This document shows, one piece after another, positions 1 to 8,398 of a DNA stretch of 64,000 nucleotides. Positions within the stretch are counted from its first letter, which is position 1. Every line of letters starts with the position of its first letter. A program made the translations under genes and the position numbers. This stretch comes from Pseudomonadota bacterium (GTDB lineage Bacteria > Pseudomonadota > Gammaproteobacteria > Burkholderiales > Burkholderiaceae_C): assembly GCA_018241225.1 (NCBI GenBank), contig JAFEEG010000042.1, positions 1 to 64,000 of the forward strand, written 5' to 3'. The notes below the pieces were generated by a model. It was given only the letters and a program-made list of their open reading frames with translations. It was not told where the DNA came from and did no database searches.

Positions 1-83
1 GTCCAAGATTTTTGCCGCATCCCCGCCGGGTCAGGATTCCATGGAAGTCAACACGCTCATGGGCGACTCATCAGCTTGGCCGC

Positions 84-527
84 TCATGTGTTGACTTGAT
101 CGACGTGAATCAACAACCGGCGACCGGCCCTTGTAGGCGGATCCACATGACGATCTCGATCATCGAAAACCGCCGGATTGCCGCGGACCGAATGCAGCAG
201 GAGGCCCCACTCTTGCACCTCGTCATGGGCGGCCAACCAAAGCTCGCTGAGATTCTGCAAGGTCCAGGAGGCGCTCGAACTGCTCGGCGCCAAGCGCCCC
301 ACGTACTCCACGCTGTCTTCGCCAACTTGGTCGAATAGCTTCACAAGATCGCTTTCCCACGCAACCAAAGCAGTTCCGGTTCGTTCGTTCGCATCCCTCC
401 GGTTTCGGTAGCTGATGAGGAACCACGGTTGCCGTTGGGTGACGTTGAAGAGCCTCCAGAACGCACAGCCTGCAGGATTCAGGGCGTCGGGGACACGCTG
501 TTCGTACTCTGGTCTCGTAAGGAACAC
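84..527 (-). CDS. Hypothetical protein (147 aa)
   Basis: I do not recognise the family. The frame is open for 147 codons and has the residue mix of a soluble protein: many Trp/Phe in the first half (for example FWRLFNV and PWFLISY) and an acidic helical middle (WESDLVKLFDQVGED). No signal peptide or membrane segment is visible. It is divergent from the XRE regulator at 700-1005, and the shared upstream region holds a perfect palindrome at 577-605, so the two may be co-regulated. Base composition here is less GC-rich than in nrdJ and the metabolic operons to the right, which suggests an accessory segment. An overlapping plus-strand frame (12-338) looks less protein-like. The start could lie elsewhere because no strong ribosome-binding site is seen. 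Confidence 0.45.
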   Translation of the reverse strand: MFLTRPEYEQRVPDALNPAGCAFWRLFNVTQRQPWFLISYRNRRDANERTGTALVAWESDLVKLFDQVGEDSVEYVGRLAPSSSSASWTLQNLSELWLAAHDEVQEWGLLLHSVRGNPAVFDDRDRHVDPPTRAGRRLLIHVDQVNT

Positions 528-576
528 TTCTGGATCTCGTCAGTGAACGCGTCGACCGAGCGCTTAGGTCGTACGC

Positions 577-605
577 GCCATTTCTGTCGTAACGACAGAA
601 ATGGC
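577..605. promoter_or_regulatory. Perfect 13-bp inverted repeat, candidate operator
   Basis: GCCATTTCTGTCG (577-589) and its exact reverse complement (593-605) flank a TAA spacer. The element sits between the divergent genes 84-527 and 700-1005. No T-run follows it, so it is a better operator than terminator. The XRE protein encoded just downstream is the obvious candidate binder; that link is inference. Confidence 0.55.
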
Positions 606-699
606 ATACTCATCGTTAAACTATGCGATTTTCGACAGTCGATTTTTGCATATGCGAAGGAAGCATACATGTTCAAGGCCACGTGAGCAAGTGGCATCA

Positions 700-1005
700 A
701 TGAAGAACATTTCCTTTGCATCGGAACAGCAAGCACTCGCAGACCTCCTGAGGGATCTGCGAGTCAGCGTTGGAATTACCCAGGAGCAGCTCGCAGAGAG
801 CCTGCGCTGGCGTCAGACGGACGTCTCGAAGGTTGAACGCTGCATTAGGCAGTTGGGCCATGTCGAATTGCGCCACTGGATTCGTGCCTTAGGCATCGAC
901 ATGTTCGGTCTCGAGATAGAGTTCCAGGCGCGATTGCAGAGCCTAGGAATTGCAGAACCCTTCCCACCCGGAGGGCTGAGGAGCAAGCGCCAGAAGCTGG
1001 AATGA
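700..1005 (+). CDS. XRE-family helix-turn-helix regulator
   Basis: A protein of about 101 residues containing a Cro/C1-type helix-turn-helix in its first 65 residues: LRVSVGITQEQLAESL is helix 1 to the start of the recognition region, followed by RWRQTDVSKVERCIRQL. This is the usual fold of small XRE repressors and antitoxins. The ATG at 700 is chosen because the HTH domain begins about 20 residues later; the frame stays open upstream to 601, but that stretch is not protein-like and overlaps the palindrome. The tail is short and basic (RSKRQK). It lies divergently to the hypothetical gene 84-527 and may regulate both through the 577-605 palindrome. Whether it is part of a toxin-antitoxin pair cannot be told from sequence. 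Confidence 0.7.
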   Translation: MKNISFASEQQALADLLRDLRVSVGITQEQLAESLRWRQTDVSKVERCIRQLGHVELRHWIRALGIDMFGLEIEFQARLQSLGIAEPFPPGGLRSKRQKLE

Positions 1006-1147
1006 CCGGTCGTCGCATCGCGAACCCGAACCAGCCGATCCACCAAAAGCAATGCTCCGTCAGCGAGTCGCAAGCCATGCGTTTGGTACGACTGACTCTG
1101 CGATACGGACTCAAGTCACATTGAGGCCCAGTTCTCTAGCCACCAGG

Positions 1148-1204
1148 ACTTGCAGCTTCTGCTGTCGAAACTTGCAGCTTCTGCTGTCGAACTTGCAGCT
1201 TCTG
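1148..1204. repeat. Three tandem copies of a 21-bp unit
   Basis: The unit begins ACTTGCAGCTTCTG and runs on to CTGTCGA. Copies lie at 1148-1168 and 1170-1190 (identical) and from 1191, where the third matches only its first 14-15 bases before diverging. The array sits about 40 bp beyond the nrdJ stop codon (1243-1245), in the otherwise empty stretch 1006-1242 between nrdJ and the convergent XRE gene. AGCT at the centre of CTTGCAGCTTCTGC makes each unit weakly self-complementary. Function unknown. Confidence 0.75.
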
Positions 1205-1242
1205 TGTTAACCGACAGTCAAGACCCCGGGCCGTTCCTGGCG

Positions 1243-4194
1243 TCAGCCGCACGCCCCCACGTGCCCGCAGGCCGTGCAGAAATCGCACCCGTCGCGCCGG
1301 ATCACGCTCGCATTGCCGCATTCGGGGCAGCGTGCGCCGGCCATGGGCGCCAGCGCCTTCACTTCGTCCGACGCATCGCCCGGCGTCTGCAGGATTCCCA
1401 TGGGAGCCAGCGGATAGCCATCCGCGTCGAGCACGCCCAGCATGGCGTAGCGGTGGATCATGAGCTGCGCCATGTAGGCCACGGTGGACGGCCACACCTG
1501 CTGTCGCTGCTGCCCCGGCGGCAGGCCCGGCACGAAGGCCATGAAATGGCCCAGCGGCTCGGCGTAGTTGAGCAGCTTGCGCAGCTTCATGCCGATCCAG
1601 GCGGGGTCGAGCACGCGCATGTCCAGAGACAGGATGCGCGCCAGGCCGTCCAGCGCCCGCGGGTGGTTGCCAGACAAGCCCAGCGCGCACGGCCGTGCCA
1701 CGCGGCCGCCGCGCCCGTCGGGCAGCAGCACTTCCTTGAGCGTGAGCGTGAAGGCTTCGTCGCTGGCCGGGTTGTGGATGTCCACGGCCCAGGCCAGCGT
1801 GCCGTTGGGGCCGGTCTGCGGTTCTTCCCGGCTGAACAGCGCATCGATGACAGGCGTGGCGGCGCCCTCGCCTTCGCGCCACAGGCCCAGCTGCTCGCAG
1901 CGCCAACGGATCACCGCCGCCGTGGCCGCCACCACGCCCGGGAAGCGGCGCAACTCGCCGCTGGGCGGAAACGGCATCTCGAAGGCGCGCTCTTCCTGCA
2001 CCGTGGCCAGCAGGTCCAGCTTCTGGCGCATCCATGCCGGGTCCTTGGCGCGCAGGTCCATCGACAGGGTCTTGGCCAGTGCACCCAGGCCGCGCGGCTG
2101 CTCGGTGCCGTTGAACCACACCTCGAAGGGCGCCACACGCCCGTCCGACTCGGGCAATTCGCCCACGAATAGCGCGAACTCGCCAAATGGGTGGCGAATC
2201 ATGAAGCTCCAGGCCGGGTTGCCGGCCGGCAGGTCGGGCCGGCCCGGCCAGCGCAGCGAAGCCAGCACGGGCTGCGGCGCGCGGTCGACCAGCAGCCGCT
2301 CGTTGAGCAGCCCCGCCACGCCGGCCTCCAGCGTCAGTGCACCCGCGGCGGCCTGCGGCGTGCTGCCCGCCTGCGGCTGCGCCACCAGCACCGAGCCCAG
2401 CACCGTGTTGGGCCGGTAGGTCGACAAGCCCTTGAGCCCCGAGCGCCAGGCACGCAGGTACAGGTCCTTGAACTCGTCGTAGGGATAGTCGACGGGCACG
2501 TTCACCGTCTTGGAGATCGAGGTGTCGACGTACGGCGCCACGGCCGCCACCATCTGCTCGTGCGCGCCGGTGCTCAGTTCCAGCGCGGTGACGAAGGCGG
2601 GCGTGAGCGGCGCGGCCTCGCCCTTGATGGCGCGGTACAGGCGCCAGGCATGGTCCTGCACCGCGAACTCCTCGAACTGCCCGTCCGCGCCGCGCTTGCG
2701 CCGCGTGTAGGTCCAGGAAAAAGGCGGCTCGATGCCGTTGCTGGCGTTGTCCGCAAAAGCCAGGCTGATGGTGCCGGTGGGCGCGATGGAAAGAAGGTGC
2801 GAGTTGCGCAGGCCCTTGGCGCGAATGCTGTCCTTGAGCTGCGCCGGCAGGCGCGACGCAAAGGTGCCTCGGCTGAGGTACAGGTCGGCGTTGAACAGCG
2901 GAAAGGCGCCGCGCTCCTGCGCCAGGTCCACCGAGGCGCGGTAGGCCGCGTCACGCATGCGCTCGGCAATATGCCGCGCCATTTCACGGGCGGCGTCGCT
3001 GTCGTAGTGCAGACCCAGCATGACCAGCGCGTCGCCCAGGCCGGTAAAGCCCAGGCCGATGCGGCGCTTGCGGCGCGCCTCTTCCTCCTGCGCAGGCAAG
3101 GGCCACACGCTGATGTCCAGCACGTTGTCAAGCATGCGCACGGCCACTTGCACCAGCGCCTCGAAGCCCTCTGCGTCGAAGGCGGCCGCCGCTTCGTCGA
3201 AGGGATGCCGCACGAAGCGCGTCAGGTCGATGGAGCCCAGGCAGCAGCAGCCATGCGGGGGCAGCGGCTGCTCGCCGCACGGGTTGGTGGCCGCGATGGT
3301 CTCGCAGTACGACAGGTTGTTGTCGAGGTTGATGCGGTCCAGGAAGAGCACGCCCGGCTCGGCGTGGTCGTAGGTGGAATGCATGATCTGCTCCCACAGA
3401 TCGCGCGCGGCCAGCGTGCGATACACCCACAAGCCGTCTTCTCGCTGGTGCGTGCCCGCCGCCTGGTGACGCGGGCCGGGCGCGGCCCGGTGCACCAGTT
3501 CCACCGGCTGGTCTTGCACCACCGCCTGCATGAAGGCATCGCTCAGGCCCACCGAGATGTTGAAGTTGGCCAGGTCTCCCGCGTCCTTGGCGTGGATGAA
3601 CTCCTCGATGTCCGGATGGTCGCAGCGCAGCACGCCCATCTGCGCTCCGCGCCGGGCACCGGCCGACTCCACCGTTTCGCAGGAGCGGTCGAACACCCGC
3701 ATGTACGACACCGGCCCGGACGCGCTGGACTGCGTGCTGGCCACCCAAGCGCCGCGCGGGCGGATGCGCGAGAAGTCGTAGCCCACGCCGCCGCCACGCC
3801 GCATGGTCTCGGCCGCGTCCTTGAGCGCCACGTAGATGCCGGGATGGCCGTCTTCCTCGGCCGCAATCGAATCGCCCACCGGCTGCACGAAGCAGTTGAT
3901 GAGCGTTGCGCTCAGCCCCGTGCCCGCGGCCGACTGGATGCGGCCTGCCGGCAGGAATCCGGCCTCCAGCGCCTGCAGGAAGCGCGCCTCCCATCGCTCG
4001 CGCTGCTGCGGCGCTTCGGCCTGCGCCATGGCGCGGGCCACACGCCGCTGCACGTCGCCGATGCTGCGCTCCTCGCCCTTGGCATATTTTTCGAGCAGCA
4101 CCGCCTGGCTGATGGGTTGATCGGGCAGCGCAACGGGCGCCGCGCCGTCGGGGCGCCTGGTCTTGTTATTCGAACGCAACGAATCGGTCGTCAT
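1243..4194 (-). CDS. nrdJ: Adenosylcobalamin-dependent ribonucleotide reductase (class II)
   Basis: Reduces ribonucleotides to deoxyribonucleotides using a B12-derived thiyl radical, without needing oxygen. The 983-residue protein shows the full RNR barrel. C101 (NCFVQ) and C318 are the expected redox pair. NPCGE at 304-308 is the active-site loop with the radical cysteine C306, and PTGT at 472-475 is the phosphate loop. Two copies of a TSCPD-like domain follow (about 650-770 and 800-945), with matching stretches SMDLRAKDPAW and SLDMRVLDPAW. The tail (956-982) holds six cysteines in CPEC...C..C..C form, a zinc ribbon typical of this long subtype. The start at 4194 is supported by AGGAAGG five bases upstream; an in-frame ATG at 4248 lacks this. 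No cobalamin riboswitch was recognised upstream. Confidence 0.95.
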   Translation of the reverse strand: MTTDSLRSNNKTRRPDGAAPVALPDQPISQAVLLEKYAKGEERSIGDVQRRVARAMAQAEAPQQRERWEARFLQALEAGFLPAGRIQSAAGTGLSATLINCFVQPVGDSIAAEEDGHPGIYVALKDAAETMRRGGGVGYDFSRIRPRGAWVASTQSSASGPVSYMRVFDRSCETVESAGARRGAQMGVLRCDHPDIEEFIHAKDAGDLANFNISVGLSDAFMQAVVQDQPVELVHRAAPGPRHQAAGTHQREDGLWVYRTLAARDLWEQIMHSTYDHAEPGVLFLDRINLDNNLSYCETIAATNPCGEQPLPPHGCCCLGSIDLTRFVRHPFDEAAAAFDAEGFEALVQVAVRMLDNVLDISVWPLPAQEEEARRKRRIGLGFTGLGDALVMLGLHYDSDAAREMARHIAERMRDAAYRASVDLAQERGAFPLFNADLYLSRGTFASRLPAQLKDSIRAKGLRNSHLLSIAPTGTISLAFADNASNGIEPPFSWTYTRRKRGADGQFEEFAVQDHAWRLYRAIKGEAAPLTPAFVTALELSTGAHEQMVAAVAPYVDTSISKTVNVPVDYPYDEFKDLYLRAWRSGLKGLSTYRPNTVLGSVLVAQPQAGSTPQAAAGALTLEAGVAGLLNERLLVDRAPQPVLASLRWPGRPDLPAGNPAWSFMIRHPFGEFALFVGELPESDGRVAPFEVWFNGTEQPRGLGALAKTLSMDLRAKDPAWMRQKLDLLATVQEERAFEMPFPPSGELRRFPGVVAATAAVIRWRCEQLGLWREGEGAATPVIDALFSREEPQTGPNGTLAWAVDIHNPASDEAFTLTLKEVLLPDGRGGRVARPCALGLSGNHPRALDGLARILSLDMRVLDPAWIGMKLRKLLNYAEPLGHFMAFVPGLPPGQQRQQVWPSTVAYMAQLMIHRYAMLGVLDADGYPLAPMGILQTPGDASDEVKALAPMAGARCPECGNASVIRRDGCDFCTACGHVGACG

Positions 4195-4294
4195 GGGCCT
4201 TCCTGCAAGCGAGCGGGACAGGCTCCCATGATGCGCCCGGGCCGCCATCGCTGCCAGGCGAGCGCCGCTTGACCCACCCGGCGCGTGAAAAGGC

Positions 4295-4519
4295 TCAGGC
4301 GTCCAGCGGCACGCCGCCGCCGTAGCGGGCGATCCAGCCGTCCCACCATTCGCGCTGCATGGCTCCCATGGAGTCCTGCCAGCCGAGCACCAGCTTCCAT
4401 TGCAATTGCTGGGCTTGCAGCGCCATCGAGACGCTGGCCGACTGCCAGGCCAGCAGGGGTGACAGCATCAGGCTGCCCGGGTCGAGCGGCGCGGGTGCCA
4501 GCACGGTGTCCATCGACAT
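4295..4519 (-). CDS. Small hypothetical protein (74 aa) upstream of nrdJ
   Basis: Unrecognised small protein transcribed in the same direction as nrdJ and ending about 100 bp before it. The middle (residues 15-60) is helical and rich in Gln, Trp and Met: WQSASVSMALQAQQLQWK, then LGWQDSMGAMQREWWDGW. Periodic hydrophobic positions suggest an amphipathic helix, loosely reminiscent of phasin-like or granule-associated helices, but this is only a resemblance. The start follows AAGGAACGAC. Its position before nrdJ may be co-transcription or chance. Confidence 0.6.
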   Translation of the reverse strand: MSMDTVLAPAPLDPGSLMLSPLLAWQSASVSMALQAQQLQWKLVLGWQDSMGAMQREWWDGWIARYGGGVPLDA

Positions 4520-4853
4520 GGTCGTTCCTTCGTTGATCCAGCCGCTCTTTTAGACGCTCCGGTGGGCCCGCTGCAAGGATCGGCACCGTTGCTCACGCGA
4601 GCAACATCCGAATACGTACCGCCCGAGGGTTATCTGGCTTGCGCAATGCCAACGGTGCTTTCGCCGTAATACGCAAGTAGTCAGGTGAAAAAACACATGG
4701 GCCAAGACGAGAAATAGTTCCGCTTTTGTGCTTCTTCCATCGATTTACACGGTGTAACAAACCCACCAGACTTGGCGCGCGATCCCAACAGTGCCTTTTT
4801 CACATTGGGTGTCTTGGGCCTGGGAACCGACCACTTCCAGAAAGGAAACGCGC
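4520..4853. other. Divergent intergenic region with two inverted repeats
   Basis: This 334-bp stretch separates the small protein (minus) from the MHYT gene (plus). GTTGCTC/GAGCAAC with a 4-bp loop lies at 4588-4605. TTACAC-G-GTGTAA, a 13-bp palindrome, lies at 4745-4757, about 97 bp upstream of the MHYT start. Neither has a T-run. Both are candidate operators or promoter-proximal sites; no gene was found in the stretch. Confidence 0.35.
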
Positions 4854-5633
4854 ATGCCGAACCCGATCGTCATTGGCCAGGTACTCACACCTCAATACTC
4901 ACCGGGCCTGATCGCGCTGTCGTACTTCGTCTCGTTCGCCGGATCGCTGACCGCCCTGATGTGCGCAAGCCGCATGTTCAGGGCCGAGGGGCGTGCCAGG
5001 CTCTCGATGCTGGCCTGCGCGGCCGTGGCGCTGGGGGGCGTGGGCATCTGGTCCATGCACTTCATCGGGATGCTGGCCTACCAGTTGCCGGTGCGCATCG
5101 TGTACGAGCCTGTGCTGACCATCGCCTCGCTGCTGGCTGCCGTCGTGATCTCGGGAATCGCGCTGCACCTGGCGGGCGGCGCGCGCAGGTTCAGCCGGCC
5201 GGGCTGGCTGGCCGGCAGCGTGCTCGCGGGGCTGGGCGTATGCGTCATGCACTACGGCGGCATGTACGCCATGAGGCTGCGCGCAGCCATGGAGTTCGAC
5301 CCGGGCATCGTTGCGCTGTCGGTGGGCATTGCCATCACGGCCGCGGCGGCGGCCCTGTGGCTGGCCTTTCATACCAACAACCTGCCTCGCCAGATCGGCG
5401 CCGCAGCGGTCATGGGCGTGGCCGTTTGCACCATGCACTACGTGGGCATGAGTGCCGCCACCATGGCCTGCATCGCACCGGCCGCAGCAAGCGGCATGAC
5501 GCTGGGCGGCAGCGACCTGGTACTGGTGGTGTTCGGCGTGGTCGGCCTGGTGCTCCTGTCCATCTTCTGGCTGATTACCGACCTGGACACCAATACCAGG
5601 GCCGTGCCGCTAGTGGTGGCCCGCCGGGCCTGA
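4854..5633 (+). CDS. MHYT-domain integral membrane sensor
   Basis: A 259-residue membrane protein with about seven hydrophobic helices and three MHYT motifs: MHFIGM, MHYGGM and MHYVGM. In this family the Met and His residues are thought to bind copper and sense oxygen, CO or NO. MHYT modules are usually fused to GGDEF/EAL or kinase output domains; here the protein ends in a short polar tail after the last helix, so no output domain is present. The start at 4854 is preceded by AAAGGA; the ATG at 4791 would add an unrelated polar leader. No partner kinase or cyclase gene is adjacent, since the next gene is the convergent small membrane protein. Confidence 0.85.
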   Translation: MPNPIVIGQVLTPQYSPGLIALSYFVSFAGSLTALMCASRMFRAEGRARLSMLACAAVALGGVGIWSMHFIGMLAYQLPVRIVYEPVLTIASLLAAVVISGIALHLAGGARRFSRPGWLAGSVLAGLGVCVMHYGGMYAMRLRAAMEFDPGIVALSVGIAITAAAAALWLAFHTNNLPRQIGAAAVMGVAVCTMHYVGMSAATMACIAPAAASGMTLGGSDLVLVVFGVVGLVLLSIFWLITDLDTNTRAVPLVVARRA

Positions 5634-5663
5634 GGCGACAAGCGGATCGGCAGGCGGGCCGGC

Positions 5664-5936
5664 TCAGGCCCGCTGCTCGAGCATCCAGCGATTCCATTCG
5701 CGCCGCGCCGCCCAGCCCGCCATGAGCGCGGCCGCCGCGAAGATGACAACGATGCCCCACTCGGCCTCCCCGCTGCCGCCATCGGGACTGGCGTCGAAGA
5801 TGTGCTCGATCCAGTCCGGCACGAAAGCGGTCAGCACGGCCAGCAGCGCGCATGCGAGCGACAGCGCGGCCTCGACCTTCACGCGAAGCGGCCAGCGCGA
5901 GGCTTTCGGGGCGGACGACGAACGTTGGCTATCCAT
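5664..5936 (-). CDS. Small two-helix membrane protein
   Basis: A 90-residue protein with two clear hydrophobic segments (about 22-43 and 62-80) separated by a short acidic loop containing DGGSGEAEW. The N-terminus is basic and the C-terminus ends with RREWNRWMLEQRA, so both ends are probably cytoplasmic. The ATG is preceded by GAGGAGAAGAAG. It lies just downstream of serA on the same strand (38 bp), but nothing links it to serine synthesis. Family not recognised. Confidence 0.65.
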   Translation of the reverse strand: MDSQRSSSAPKASRWPLRVKVEAALSLACALLAVLTAFVPDWIEHIFDASPDGGSGEAEWGIVVIFAAAALMAGWAARREWNRWMLEQRA

Positions 5937-5974
5937 GGCTTCTTCTCCTCGTTTGAATTGGGCTCGATCAACCG

Positions 5975-7174
5975 CTAGTGCGCAGGAAGGTAGCGAACCG
6001 AGAGCACGCCCTCGATGCTCGCCAGCTCTGCCAGCAGTTCTTCGCTCACGCGGCTGTCCACGTCCACCAGCGTGTAGGCCATGTCACCGCGCGACTTGTT
6101 GACCATGTTGTGGATGTTCAGCCCGGCACGCGCCATGGCGGTGGAAATCTGGCCGAGCATGTTGGGCACGTTGGCATTGGCAATGCCCACCCGAAAGGCC
6201 GACTCGCGCGCCATGCCCACGGCAGGAAAGTTCACCGCATTGGCCACGTTGCCGTTTTCCAGGAAGTCGCGCAGCTGCTCGGCCACCATCACGGCACAGT
6301 TTTCCTCGGCCTCGCGCGTGCAGGCGCCCAGGTGCGGCAGGCAGATCACGCGCTCGTGGCGCACCAGCGCGGCGCTCGGAAAGTCGCACACGTAGGCGGC
6401 CAGTGCGCCGTTGTCCAGCGCGGCCAGCGCGGCCTCGTCGCTCACCACGCCCTGGCGCGAGAAGTTCAGCAGCACCGCACCCTGGGGCATGAGGCCGATG
6501 TTTCCCTCGTTGACCAGGTGCCGGGTGGCGTCCAGCAGCGGCACGTGCAGGCTGACGAAACGGCCGCTTCGCAGCACTTCCGAAACGCTGCCGGCGCGCC
6601 GCACCTGCGAAGGCAGGCTCCACGCCGCGTCGACCGTGATGTCGGGGTCGTAGCCCAGCACGTCCATGCCCAGCTTGATGGCCGCATCGGCCACCAGGCA
6701 ACCCACCTTGCCCAGGCCCACGATGCCCAGCGTCTGCCCGGCCAGCTCGAAGCCGGCGAAGGCGCCCTTGCCCTGCTCCACCGCCTTGTCGAGTTCGCCG
6801 CGTGCATTGCCCAGCTCGCCCGTCACGAAGCGCATGGCGCCAGGCAGCTTCCTGGCGGCCATGAGCATGCCGGCCAGCACCAGTTCCTTCACCGCGTTGG
6901 CGTTGGCGCCGGGCGCGTTGAACACCGGCACGCCCCGGGCGCTCATGGCGGCCACCGGTATGTTGTTGGTGCCGGCGCCGGCACGGCCGATGGCCCGCAC
7001 GCTCGGGGCGATCTGCATGTCATGCATGTCGGCCGAGCGCACCAGCACGGCGTCGGGCTCGCTCATGTCCTTGCCCGCCAGGTAGCGCTGCGCCGGCAGC
7101 CGCGCCAGGCCCTTGGGCGAGATCTCGTTGAGCACCAGGATCCTGAAGGACTGCGGTTGTGCGTCCTCAGCCAT
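5975..7174 (-). CDS. serA: D-3-phosphoglycerate dehydrogenase
   Basis: Oxidises 3-phosphoglycerate to 3-phosphohydroxypyruvate with NAD, the first step of serine synthesis. The 399-residue protein has a split catalytic domain, a Rossmann fold with GLGKVG at 153-158, the substrate arginine in NFSRQGVV, the catalytic histidine in LPHLGA, and a C-terminal ACT domain (about 325-399), where serine feedback usually acts. The segment YVCDFPSAAL replaces the usual Glu-Pro motif; this is a feature of the short DFP-type subfamily, not obvious damage. The start codon overlaps the end of serC by 8 bp, so the two are probably translationally coupled. Confidence 0.93.
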   Translation of the reverse strand: MAEDAQPQSFRILVLNEISPKGLARLPAQRYLAGKDMSEPDAVLVRSADMHDMQIAPSVRAIGRAGAGTNNIPVAAMSARGVPVFNAPGANANAVKELVLAGMLMAARKLPGAMRFVTGELGNARGELDKAVEQGKGAFAGFELAGQTLGIVGLGKVGCLVADAAIKLGMDVLGYDPDITVDAAWSLPSQVRRAGSVSEVLRSGRFVSLHVPLLDATRHLVNEGNIGLMPQGAVLLNFSRQGVVSDEAALAALDNGALAAYVCDFPSAALVRHERVICLPHLGACTREAEENCAVMVAEQLRDFLENGNVANAVNFPAVGMARESAFRVGIANANVPNMLGQISTAMARAGLNIHNMVNKSRGDMAYTLVDVDSRVSEELLAELASIEGVLSVRYLPAH

Positions 7175-8267
7175 GGCGCGCCTCGAATTCCTTCATGTAG
7201 GCCACCAGCGCCGCCACTGCCTCCAGCGCGAGCGCGTTGTAGAGCGACGCGCGCATGCCGCCCACCGACCGGTGGCCCTTGAGCTGCACCAGGCCCCGCT
7301 CGTCGGCGCCCTTGAGAAAGGTGTCGTCCAGCGAGGGATCGCGCAGCTTGAAGGGAACGTTCATCAGCGAACGGTCGGGCACGGCCACCGGGTTGAAGTA
7401 GAACTGCGTGCTGTCCAGGTACTGGTAGAGCAGCGCCGCCTTCTCGCGGTTGCGCGCCTGCACCGCGGCCAGCCCGCCCTGGGCCTGGATCCAGCGCAGT
7501 ACCAGCCCCACGATGTAGATGCTGTAGGTGGGCGGCGTGTTGTACATCGAGTCCGCGTCGGCCTGGATCTTGTAGTCGAAGGCCGAGGGCGTGATGGGCA
7601 AGGCCTGGCCGATGAGGTCTTCGCGCACGATCACGATGGTGACCCCGGCCGGCCCCACGTTCTTCTGCGCGCCGGCGTAGATCAGGCCATAGCGCTTGAC
7701 GTCGATCGGGCCCGACATGAAGTCGCTGGACATGTCGGCCACCAGCGGCACCGCGCCGGTATCGGGCGTGAAGTGGTATTGCACGCCGCCGATGGTCTCG
7801 TTGGAGCAGATGTGCACATAGGCGGCATCGGGGCGCAGCTGCCAGCGCTCGCGCGGCGGTATGTGCATGTAGCCCTCGGCCGCGCTGCTTGCGGCGATGT
7901 TCACCTGCCCGTACTTCCCGCCTTCCTTGATGGTCTTGAGCGACCACTCGCCGGTATCCACCACATCGAAGCCGGCATGGCCGCGCAGCAGGTTCATCGG
8001 CACGATCGCGTTCTGGCCGATGGCCCCGCCCTGCATGAAGACCACCTTGTAGTTCGCAGGCACGCCCATCAGTTCGCGCAGCAGCTTCTCGGTCTCGGCA
8101 TGGATGCCGATGAACTCCTTGCCGCGATGGCTCATTTCCATCACCGACATGCCGCTGCCATGCCAGTCCAGCAGCTCGTCCGCGGCCTGGCGCAGCACCG
8201 GCTCGGGCAATGTCGCCGGGCCGGGGCTGAAGTTGAAGACGCGCTTTGCCTTGGTGGTCGTCGCCAT
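7167..8267 (-). CDS. serC: Phosphoserine aminotransferase
   Basis: PLP enzyme that converts 3-phosphohydroxypyruvate and glutamate to phosphoserine; it also serves pyridoxine synthesis. It is 366 residues long, the normal length. FNFSPGPATLP at the N-terminus and YAGAQKNVGPAG around the PLP lysine (K202) are family hallmarks. The start at 8267 is chosen because GGAGGT lies nine bases upstream and the following residues (KRVFNFSPGPA) match the family start; frames upstream are not protein-like. It is first in the serC-serA operon and divergent from the exported protein at 8399. Confidence 0.95.
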   Translation of the reverse strand: MATTTKAKRVFNFSPGPATLPEPVLRQAADELLDWHGSGMSVMEMSHRGKEFIGIHAETEKLLRELMGVPANYKVVFMQGGAIGQNAIVPMNLLRGHAGFDVVDTGEWSLKTIKEGGKYGQVNIAASSAAEGYMHIPPRERWQLRPDAAYVHICSNETIGGVQYHFTPDTGAVPLVADMSSDFMSGPIDVKRYGLIYAGAQKNVGPAGVTIVIVREDLIGQALPITPSAFDYKIQADADSMYNTPPTYSIYIVGLVLRWIQAQGGLAAVQARNREKAALLYQYLDSTQFYFNPVAVPDRSLMNVPFKLRDPSLDDTFLKGADERGLVQLKGHRSVGGMRASLYNALALEAVAALVAYMKEFEARHG

Positions 8268-8398
8268 ATCGGATGCACCTCCATGCCTTCGGGCAAGGGC
8301 CGATTGGGCAGGACACCGGCCGAAATTGCAAATGGCCGATTGACGTACATGCATACCAAAGTCATACTTTTTGCCAGACGTTCGCCAAGGGGGCTGCC

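Noticed and set aside
84..1005. Confident toxin-antitoxin call for the first two genes
   Set aside because: They are divergent, not in tandem, and the 147-aa protein matches no toxin family I recognise.
2191..4272. Long plus-strand open frame (693 codons) antisense to nrdJ
   Set aside because: It mirrors a highly conserved gene in GC-rich DNA; its translation is Arg/His/Gln-rich with no domain.
4195..4300. Possible cobalamin riboswitch upstream of nrdJ
   Set aside because: No B12-box or large folded leader seen; only about 100 bp separate nrdJ from the previous gene.
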